From contig JACEEZ010019105.1 in the NCBI GenBank assembly GCA_016584305.1, positions 71,179-135,178 of the forward strand: a stretch of 64,000 nucleotides of DNA, given 5' to 3'. A program made the position numbers and the translations under genes. The notes beneath the pieces are model-generated. The model was not told where the DNA came from and did no database searches. It saw only the letters and a list, made by a program, of their open reading frames with translations. Shown piece by piece: positions 31,421-41,039 of the stretch (positions are counted from its first letter, which is position 1; every line of letters starts with the position of its first letter). Origin of the DNA: Chionoecetes opilio. Its lineage: Eukaryota > Arthropoda > Malacostraca > Decapoda > Majidae.

Positions 31421-32369
31421 CAAAAATAATCAGTTCAATATCTAGACTAGCTCTTTGAAAACTGGATCCCCTATGACGCTACTAGCATTATTAATAACCA
31501 ACTTACATACACTAGAACAAAAACACAGTGCTCCTCTCACCTGTCACATGGCTGTGAATGACCCTGCAACACCTTAGAGGTCATTAAGAGGTCATCTTGG
31601 AAAGGCCAGTGTTGCATTTTGACCCATAAAGCCGGTGACCACTACAGCCCACAGCGGGATGATGGTGGACGTCACTTGTTGGGCGGTGAGCGGCAGCGGC
31701 GGCCGTACAAGGGGGACTGGTGGGAGCCGGCGACAAGCTCCGCCGTCACTGCCGCAACTCCTTCATGCCACACACACACTGTCATGGCTCTACAAAATAT
31801 TGATCCATAAAATACATGAAAATCCAGTGCTCATATAAAGATCCAGTAGAAAATCTCCGGTATTTCATCACAAAGGAAATGATTCTTTGTAGTAGTTGTG
31901 TGTAGTACAATGGGGTAGTGTCAGATAACACCCACTAATGCTGGTGAGGAGGAGGAGGAGGAGAAGGTGGTGGTAGTGAGGAGGAGGAGGAGGAGAGAAG
32001 GAGAGAGGAGGAGGAGGAAGAATATTCATTGAAAGTTCATGAAAGTAGTGGCGGCGGAAAATGTTGGTCTAGAATGAAGTATAAAGAAACCTTGTATTAC
32101 ATAGACATGACCTAGTAAGGTGGTGGGTGTGCACGGTAAACAACACTAAAGCTGAAGTATAAACAAAGCCTAAACAACAACACACAGATAGTTATGTACA
32201 AAAAAAAAAAAAAAAGTTGCCTATGCCCCAGGGTTCCCTGCCAGTGCCAATAACTCACCACCACACCACCCTGCATGTCATCACATCACAACTCTTCTTA
32301 AAAATGCTAGGAAAAGGGAACAAACACTATAACACTGACATATGAACACTTCCCACACCTATGAGAGGC
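31421..32369. other. Spacer collinear with 16942-17887
   Basis: Contains the direct copy of the shared segment (31440-31765), the (GGA)-rich patch (31945-32020) and the A run near 32205, in the same order as the first module. No gene. Confidence 0.6.
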
Positions 32370-33915
32370 CACGCCTGCCACACACATGTAACCACTCTGT
32401 CAACCACAACCACCACAGCAGTGCCATTACTCGCACCACACCTGTAACACTCTGTCCACCACCACCACCACCCATTGCCCACAACTCCTGCCACCACACA
32501 TGTAACACTCTGCCCACCAACACCACCAGGCCATTGCCCCACACTTTAACACCACAATGATACACTCGGCACCACCACCACCACCCCTTGCCACACTCCT
32601 GCCACCACACATGTAACACAGTCACCACCACCCATCGCCACCACTCTGCCAACACCACATAGTAAACTCTGTCCACCACCACCACAAGGCATTGTCCCAC
32701 ACTCCTACCACCACACATGTAACACTGTCACCACCACCACCACCACCCATTGCCACACTCCTGCCACCCACCACATGTAACACTGGCCACCACAACCACC
32801 CACACCAATTGCCACACTCCTGCCACCACACATGTAACGTCACTCTGTCCCACCACAACCACCACCCATTTGCCACACTCCACCACACATGTAACACTCT
32901 GTCCACACACCAACACAAGCATTGCCTCACACTCCTACCACCACACATGTAACACTGGTTCCACCACCACCACCACCCACCCATTGCACACTCATACCAC
33001 CACACATGTAACACTGTCACACCACCACACCACCCATTGCCACACTCTGCCACCACACAGTAACACTTGTCACCACCACCACCACCCATTGCCACACTCC
33101 TACCACCACACATGTAACCTATGTTCCACACCACCACACCATTGCACACTCCTCACCACAATTAACACACTGTCCACCACCACCACAACCCATGCCACAC
33201 TCCTACCCACACACACTTAACCACCACTGTCCACCACCAAACACACCCATTGCCACATCCTACAGCACACATGTAACACTGTCCACACCACCACCACCCA
33301 TTGGCAACACTCCTACCACCACACATGTAACACCTGTCCACCACCACCACGAGGCATTGCCACCCTCTACCACCACAAACGTAAACACTCTGTCCACCAC
33401 CACCACCACCCATCTGACCACCACTCCTACACACACATGTAAACACACTGTCCACCAACACCACCCATTGCACACTCCTACCACAACACATGTTAAACAC
33501 TCTGTCCACCCCACATCACACCATTGCCACCACTCCTACCACCACACATGTAATAACCTGTCCCACCACACCACCACCCATTGGCCACACTCTACACCAC
33601 CATGTAACACTCTGTCACCAACACCACCAACCATTGACACAACTTCCTACCACAACACATGTAACACTCTGACACCACACCACCACACCTTGCCACACTC
33701 CTCCACACAAATGTAACACTCTGACCACCACCACCACCACCCATAGCCACTCTCCTACCCACACACAGTAACACTCTGTACACCACCCACACCACCCATT
33801 GCCCACACTCCTACCACCACCACATGTAACACACTGTCCACCACCACCACCTATTGCCACACTCCTACCACCAAACATGTAACACTCTGTCCACACCCAT
33901 TGCACACTCTACAGC
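32370..33915. repeat. 56-bp minisatellite, second copy (about 27 units)
   Basis: Same unit as 17888-18722 but about twice as many copies and many 1-2-base indels. It lies at the same position relative to the zinc-finger copy. Confidence 0.88.
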
Positions 33916-33944
33916 ACACTTGTCCACACAACACAACACCTCAA

Positions 33945-35446
33945 ACGTGGATCTTCATGTGCTGGCAATGTTCACTCTTTGGCTTGAACACTTCTTAAAA
34001 AACTCACATTGAACTCCTCAAACAGTGTGTCTAAAGGCGGTTGTGGTGAGGTTAGAATTGCGAGTAAATCTTTTCCCACACTCTACCACATTTCATGATT
34101 TTTAACACCACTGTGTGTCAGGGTGTGTTGGCGTTGAGGTTCAGACTGAACATAAAATCCTTACCACACTCTACACATTCATGATTTTTATACCACTGTG
34201 GGTCAGGGCGTGTTGGTGAGGTCAGATTAACAAATCTATACACACTCAGACATCATGCTTTTTAACACACGGTGTGTCAGGGCGGTCTGGTGAGTCACAC
34301 TTAGCATAAAAAAATTCCCACACTCAGACATTCATGATTTTAAACACTGTGTATCAGGGCCTCGGTGTTGGGTGAGGTGAGGACTCTAGTAAATTGTGGC
34401 CCACGCTCCAGGAAGTCATGATTTTATCACCTCTGTGTGTCAGGGTGTGTTGGGTGAGGCTAGACTTCTTAGTAATTTTTTCCCACACTCCAGACATTCA
34501 TGATTCTTGTCGCACTGTGTGTACTCCGTTGAACAAGTGTTAATGTGAATTTCACGTGGCTGGCAATAAGCCCTCTTTGTCTTGAAACACTTGCCCAAAC
34601 ATCACATGTGAACATACCTCAATCAGTGCTGCGTTAGGGTGTGTGTGGTAGGTTCAAACTTCACGATAAAATTTTGCCACACTCAAGCCATTCAATGATT
34701 TTAACACCACTGTGTGTCAGGGTGTGTGTGCGTGAGGTGAGACTTCTGAGTAAATCTTTGCCCACACTCCAGACATTCATGATTTTTAACACCACGGTTG
34801 TGTCAGGGTGTGTTGGGTGAGGTGAAAACTTTAGAGTAAATCTTTTCCCCACTCCAGAACATTTATGATTTAACACACGGTGTGCCAGGGTGTGTGGGTA
34901 GTGAGACTTACGATTAAATCTTTGCTACCCACACTCCAGACATTCATGATTTTTAACGCACTGTGTGTCAGGGTGTTGTTGGGTGAGGTGGAGAGCTTGT
35001 GAGTAAATTTTCCCACACTCCAGACATTGATAATTTTTAACACACTGTGTGTCAGGGTTTTGGTTTGGTGAGGTGAGACTTTAGAATAAAGCTTGCCACA
35101 CTCAAGACATTTATGATTTTTAACAGCACTGTGGTCAGGGGACGGTTGGTGAGGGAGACTTAGGGTAATTTTTTCCAACACTACAGACATCATAATCCTT
35201 GACGCCACTGTGTATCAGGAAATGTCTCTTAAGACAATCTTGCATCGGAATTATTTCACTACATTGTGAAAGCAACAAAATGCCTCTCTCCTTCTTGGCC
35301 TGAGCGCCTGCTCAAGGTGATTCTTGCCATCCCTCCGTGCCTCCCCACAAGCTGAGGCAGACTGCTGCTGCTGCTCCCGGCCACTGGTGGTGCTGTGCTA
35401 ATGCAACAGTCCTCCAGCCGCAGCAATACTCACGGCAGCACTACAT
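33945..35446 (-). pseudogene. Frameshifted copy of the C2H2 zinc-finger gene
   Basis: Aligned by eye to 18749-20281, the finger order is preserved from the leader (35440, cagcagcagcag region) to the final finger and stop region. Many single-base deletions and insertions break the frame, leaving only short open pieces (for example around 34661-35208). The indels look random and often change homopolymer or dinucleotide length, more like read error than decay under mutation, which would also give many substitutions. It is either a pseudogene or an unpolished paralog or haplotype. Confidence 0.8.
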
Positions 35447-35454
35447 GTGGCCGG

Positions 35455-35632
35455 TCCTGCAGGAAGCTTTAGGAATGCCGGCGCGAAGATCCTGAGAGTG
35501 GCAGCAGAAACACCCAGCTCGGGACTGGTGACCTCACACCTGCAACAGTGGTCAGTCAGGGAACAGAGAGCCAGCTGGGACTGTGGACCTCGCAACTGAC
35601 AACAGTGGTCACAGTCAGGACACAAATGTAAT

Positions 35633-35665
<33 letters not shown>
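35455..35665 (+). repeat. Poly(A)-ended insert upstream of the second zinc-finger copy
   Basis: Similarity to the first zinc-finger locus stops at about 35453. The following segment ends in AATAAATAAATAAATT and then a run of about 19 A (35646-35664), like a retroposed polyadenylated RNA fragment. No coding frame was recognised. Confidence 0.5.
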
Positions 35666-35668
<3 letters not shown>

Positions 35669-35873
35669 GATTCAGTTGTCGCCTATTGATCTATTGTTTT
35701 ATATACTTTGTTATCATATACTTGGTAAATGTTTACACAGGACGAAATTGCATACACAATGGTGAGTGTGGTTTCTCGCTTCACCTTATTGAATTCTAAG
35801 AAACATCTCTCTAATTTGAGCTTCCCGTCGGAAATCACTTACTTCCGAGATATAGACGTTAATAGGAAGGGGC

Positions 35874-35898
35874 NNNNNNNNNNNNNNNNNNNNNNNNN
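35874..35898. other. Scaffold gap (25 N)
   Basis: A second fixed-size N run. An ORF spanning it is not meaningful. Confidence 0.99.
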
Positions 35899-36499
35899 GG
35901 GAAAGGAGTGTATAGGAGATATGAAAATTACACTAACCTAACCCCACCTTTTGACTCACTAATCTAACCTATTCCCACGCTTTAACCTCCTAACTAAAGC
36001 CAAATCCTCATTAAAAAGCGTCTGCGGCAAGGGAAGAACAGAGGCGATGCAGGTCACAAGAGGAAGAAGAGTGTGGCGAACGTAAGCACTTGTCTCTCGC
36101 CTCCCTATAAACAACATGTCATTATCTCCAAAAGTAATGATTTGCGACGGAAGCTCATAGAGAATGTTTCCTAGAATCCAATAAGGTAAACAGAAACCAC
36201 ACTCCTAATTGTGTAGGCAATTTCGGTCCTAGTGTAAAATAATACCCTAAACCATAGACCACTGTATACCTGGACTACCTGTTCACGCGACAATGTTTTG
36301 AATTGCGGGGCTGCATAGGGGCCTGCGGCCCGCCCGACAAAGAGATATAGTGGTCTATGGACTATCATATAGACTGGTTTATCAGTTATATATGCTATAC
36401 TGTAATCTTCGTTAATGTTTGTTCTATATTATCAAATAAAAAACAGTAAAACACGCTAAAGAAATGCCATTACGAGACTATGAAGAAATATGCATGAAC
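35899..36499. other. Spacer of dispersed repeats
   Basis: Bases 36150-36240 resemble 45840-45960 (gaatgtttcctagaatccaa, aattgtgtaggcaattt). Bases 36405-36490 match an arm of the palindromic element at 59890-60650. Confidence 0.5.
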
Positions 36500-36918
36500 T
36501 TAAAGTAATCGTCCAGACCATTTCATCATTCCTGATTTAATGCAATCAAAGTATAGCCATTAACGAGTATATCAACAATATGTCGTCACTTTTTGTATCC
36601 AGTCAGCCGTTTTTAAATAATCTGCAATCAAAATCTGCAAATTCCCCGAGTTTTCAAAACGCTCTCAAGGTTTGCAGACGCTCAGGCTCGGTGACGTAGC
36701 ATTAGGGAGGCTCATCTTCCCGCGCTGATCAGAGAGACATGTAAACAGAGATAAATACAGGGTGTAACACGAGTTTATGCAAATGTTGATACAGGAGATA
36801 GACCGAATTATTCTAAGAACAAAATGCTCTATACCCATATGCTTTCTGAAGCTTCCTTTACGTGACATGGAGTGAGAAAGAATTACCGCGGCCGTCATGT
36901 AACTCACGGCTAGCGGGA

Positions 36919-37787
36919 GGCAGGAGGTATGTATGAGATGTGCACTCGCGCGTATGTCCCCCGGTGAAATTATGAATTATTTAATCATAATTTCTACTAG
37001 TTATGGACAATTACAGTATCTTATAAGTTTTAACTACACAATCGATATTAATAAACGGCTGTTATTTACCAAATAAGCAGTACATGAGAACAGCAGGGCT
37101 GTCATAAGCAATAATGTCAAGGGCTACTTGGCATTATGTCGGCGAGGGGGAGGCAAGGTGGGTAGGGATGGGTGCCGTGCGAGGCTACATCAGCTGTGTC
37201 CCTCCTTCTCCCGCCCAGATTAGCGACAGTGTTTAGTTTGAGAGAGTTAAAATCATGACTTATTTAGTATCAATTTGAGAGAAATAAGCTGTAGACAGTG
37301 TTGTACGCTTACGGTAATGTGAAGTATTATTCTGGATATGGGGCTGAATAATCCCCATATCCAGAACCCCATATCCAGAATAATACTTCACATTACCGTA
37401 AGCGTACAACACTGTCTACAGCTTATTTCTCTCAAATTGATACTAAATAAGTCATGATTTTAACTCTCTCAAACTAAACACTGTCGCTAATCTGGGCGGG
37501 AGAAGGAGGGACACAGCTGATGTAGCCTCGCACGGCACCCATCCCTACCCACCTTGCCTCCCCCTCGCCGACATAATGCCAAGTAGCCCTTGACATTATT
37601 GCTTATGACAGCCCTGCTGTTCTCATGTACTGCTTATTTGGTAAATAACAGCCGTTTATTAATATCGATTGTGTAGTTAAAACTTATAAGATACTGTAAT
37701 TGTCCATAACTAGTAGAAATTATGATTAAATAATTCATAATTTCACCGGGGGACATACGCGCGAGTGCACATCTCATACCTCCTGCC
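36919..37787. repeat. Near-perfect palindrome, arms about 420 bp
   Basis: Arms 36919-37343 and 37367-37787 are reverse complements with one visible difference, a 4-base TATG duplication in the left arm. The spacer is 23 bp. Read by eye I found no substitution. It may be a genuine hairpin-prone sequence or a strand-switch artefact. Confidence 0.85.
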
Positions 37788-37827
37788 AAGATAAAGAGAC
37801 AGATAAAGAAAGATAAAGAGACACCTG

Positions 37828-38004
37828 TTAATCCACCTCGTACTCGGGCTCAAACATATAGGATCCCATGACAATCTGAGGTTCGTTTTCCTCATAGTAT
37901 ACGCGACCAGCGTCATTTCTTTCGGTGTCAGATTGAGCATCGTACTCTAAATCTGTCACGGCGACAGATTCACTGTCTGACACCGAAGTACAATCGCTCA
38001 TCAT
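37828..38004 (-). CDS. Short acidic ORF in the TTAA transposon
   Basis: 58 residues starting MMSDCTSVSDSESVAV and ending SYMFEPEYEVD: acidic, Ser-rich, with a YMFEPEY motif. Similar acidic leaders ending in an FEPE-like motif occur at the start of some transposon-associated proteins, but I cannot name a family with confidence. It lies between the palindrome and the right end of the element. It may be a first exon, since GAG|GTGGAT near the end could act as a weak donor. Confidence 0.35.
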   Translation of the reverse strand: MMSDCTSVSDSESVAVTDLEYDAQSDTERNDAGRVYYEENEPQIVMGSYMFEPEYEVD

Positions 38005-38239
38005 AACATTTGCCGACAGGTGCCAGACAGAGTGTCTGCGGGCGTCCCTATTCTGACGTCATCAATAACAGTCGTAGCCCTGTTGGAGGGAAGATTTTTT
38101 TTTTCGCGCGCTTTTTACAAAAGTCGTGTTTTTACGGAAATAAGGCCTGGAAATCAATTATTTTTGGTGGATTAGGTGTTTTGAATGTACATTCAACATA
38201 ATTCGGCAAAAAAAAAATGGGTCTGGACGACTACTTTAA

Positions 38240-39100
38240 TATTCACTTAACTCTTCGCCATTTAAAACTTTGCGAGTCAACTTTTATCATGAAGGGTATC
38301 AATAGAAGCGCAATTTTATTAGCTTTCCATTGTTATATTTCATTATCTAATAAATTAATTAGAACCATGCATAAATTAGCGTTAAATAAATAAATAAAAT
38401 CATCAATCTGGTAATTTTCCCGTTTGATGATGTTATTTATTTACTTATATATTTAGTTTTCTGATAAATGAATTAGCACCATGTATAAATTAGCGTTGAC
38501 TAAATAAATAACCTCATCGATCGGGAAAATTACCCGATTGATGATTTTATTTATTTAGTTAACGCTAATTTATGCATGGTTCTAATTAATTTATCAATAA
38601 TAATAACATATAATTATCAATAATAATAATAATTAGACAACAATAAGGTATAGAATCAATAATATAAGGTAATAATGGACCAGGACTTCGCGGCTGCTTT
38701 CAGAGACACAGACTATTTTCTCCTGGCCTACAATAGGGGCTTTTTCTAATGGTGATAGTCTTATTTTGCGCAAACCCATAAAAAAGTTTTTAAATTATCA
38801 CCGAATTTAATGGTACCGTTTCCATTAAAAACACTGTATCTCCATTAGAAAAAGCACTAAAACTTGTCCGGGAAAAGTTAGTCAGGGTCTTATAGGTTTT
38901 AATGAAACCTAACCTAACCTTATAGGTTTTAATGAAACCTATAAGGTTAGGTTTCATTAAAAGGTTAAGGTTAAGATTAGGTGCTTTTTCTGATGGAGAT
39001 TCAGTGTTTTTAATGGAAACGGTACCATAAAATTCGGTGATAATTTTTAAACTTTTTTATGGGTTTGTGCAAAATAAAACTATCACCATTAGAAAAAGGC
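38240..39100. repeat. Nested inverted repeats
   Basis: Bases 38455-38520 and 38525-38600 are inverse (aaataaataacctcatcg region), related to 60230-60330. Bases 38747-38858 and 38979-39096 are inverse arms of another family (gtaccgtttccattaaaaac, catctccattagaaaaagca type words). A smaller palindrome of TAACC repeats sits between them (38892-38965). Confidence 0.65.
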
Positions 39101-39218
39101 GGTAAATTTCTAATGTTTGCCCAGACTCTCCCACTTCCCTCAAACAAGTTTGGGGACCTGTGGGAATGCGGGGTTTTCGGGTGGGGATTAAATTATGCGT
39201 CGGAAACACGTAATTTAA

Positions 39219-40133
39219 AGTAATCGTCCAGACCATTTCATCATTCCTGATTTAATGCAGTCACAATACAGCCATGATCGAGTATATCAACAATATCTTG
39301 GCACTTTCTGCATCCAGTCACCCGTTTTTAAATGATCCGCATTCAAAATCTGAAAATTCCCCGAGCTCTCAAAACACAACTGATGACCAGCAGACGACGG
39401 ATCACGGCTCAGTGACGTCACAGCAGGAAGCCTCCCAGCCCTGCCCTGATATAGATACACGGAGACTCGGAAAAAAATATAGTACGTACTACTGGAAGAA
39501 TTTTGGGGGTTTCTGATAGATTTTTTTTGCGATATGGCATATACTTGCATCCTTCATGGGTACAGCAAGAAAGCTGTACCTTTCCAGAGAGCTTAGCACC
39601 CATTTCCGACCTATACGGCCAGGTTATGTGAGTGCAGCGCCGGTGAGTGGCGGGTGAGTCGCGCGGTGTGAAGCATTGTCTAGCGCAAGCCACTCACCGG
39701 CGCTACACACACATATCATGGCCAAATAGGTCGGAAATGGGTGCTAAGCTCTCTGGAAAGGCAGTTTTCTTGCTGTACTCATGAAGGATACAAGATATAA
39801 CATACTCCAAAAAAAATATTCAGAAAACACCCAAATATCTCTTAAATGCTACTAATAATTTTTCATCCGAGTCTCGTACGTATCTGGATCAGGGCAGCCC
39901 CAGTAGGGACGGCTTACTGTGGCTGACGTCAGCCCCAGCATCGTATACCCGCCACGCGTGGAAATGGCCGGCTAGGTTGTTTTCCGCGCACTATTACAAA
40001 AGTCACGTTTTTAGCGAAAATAAGCGCGATGCAGAAATTCAAGATCCTATTTGTGAAGATTAGGTAGTTTTGAATGAACTTTCAACACAATGATTGACAA
40101 CCGCAAAAATATGAGTGTCTGGTACAGATTAAC
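39219..40133. mobile_element. TTAA-flanked DNA transposon, copy 2
   Basis: 915 bp, flanked by TTAA at 39215-39218 and 40134-40137. The left end is identical to copy 1 (AGTAATCGTCCAGACC); the right end is diverged (GTTAATCTGTACCAGAC on the minus strand). The interior holds its own inverted repeat (about 39447-39645 against 39688-39895, with cttagcacccatttccgacc and its inverse). It sits inside a MITE of the 22224 family. The empty site is visible at about 22651 (aactcTTAAattacg). Confidence 0.75.
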
Positions 40134-40137
40134 TTAA

Positions 40138-41039
40138 GTAGTTGTGTATGAGGAGCCTAAAATATCCTAAGATTATGGGCAATTTCTAGTACATAAAAAA
40201 TTAGAACCTCAATATTAACCTAACCTAGCCAAATTAACAGAACTTAGCGGGTGGCTATGACATCCTGATAACCTACTCCCCCCCCAAAATAGTAAATAAG
40301 CTAACCTAAACACAATCTTCACCTAAACAACAAATCTACCAACCTCCTAGCGCGCTCTGCCCCGGATGTTGGGGGCGGGGCAGGGTTCTCAAACACTTCG
40401 GTCATCATTCTTGCTGAGGATCGTCAGCAGATTCACATGGAACTCTGGATTACAGAAGGAATCACATTAAGTTCCTTCAGATCTAGGAATTTTTCTTCAA
40501 CACCCCTAAACTCTAAAAAACTAATGTGTTAAGTGGTTTATGATGCATATTAGTCGCTACCCCAGCCAAATATCCCGCATTCACCCCCAGGTCCCCAAGC
40601 TTGTTTTTGTGTCGATGCAGGGGAGTATGCCCGGCAAACACTAGAATTTACCATAAATTTCTCCCATGTAACTTTAGTAATTCTAGTATTATAAATACAT
40701 CAACTCGTATTTAGTAGCCCAGCTCTGAACTACGGCAATGCCAACTAAGCCGTATTTCTTAAGTTGGCCATACCAATAAGATACCCGGACCGCCTGAATT
40801 TCATATAAAGCCGTGGCAAGACGCATCAGGCAGCTCTAATAGGGTCGCTTGGTAGGCGTACACGTAGGGTAGTTAGCGTTCATACAAGCACACACACACA
40901 CCCTATAATAATGCATACACAGAAATACGGCGTCTCTAATCTGTATCTGAGGCCTGCAGTCAGTTCGGTAAAACAAGTTGTCTTATGTACACCAAAAAGT
41001 TGCTTACATAGTCATATATTGAAAAAACGATAGTCGTTT
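40138..41039. other. Spacer with MITE fragment
   Basis: Bases 40490-40680 belong to the 22224-22770 MITE family. The rest is unassigned; a (CA) tract lies at 40890-40902. Confidence 0.45.

Larger units (their letters stand above)
36504..38235. mobile_element. TTAA-flanked DNA transposon, copy 1, with giant palindrome
   Basis: This 1732-bp element starts AGTAATCGTCCAGACC, has the inverse GGTCTGGACGACTACT at its end, and is flanked by TTAA at 36500-36503 and 38236-38239. The superfamily is piggyBac or Kolobok by TTAA target; the ends alone do not decide. About half of it is an inverted repeat (36919-37787). The only short ORF worth noting is at 37828-38004. It has inserted into a palindromic repeat related to 59890-60650, whose halves flank it. 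Confidence 0.8.

Noticed and set aside
35729..35941. ORF across the N run
   Set aside because: It contains unknown residues over a scaffold gap of unknown size, so the frame is meaningless.
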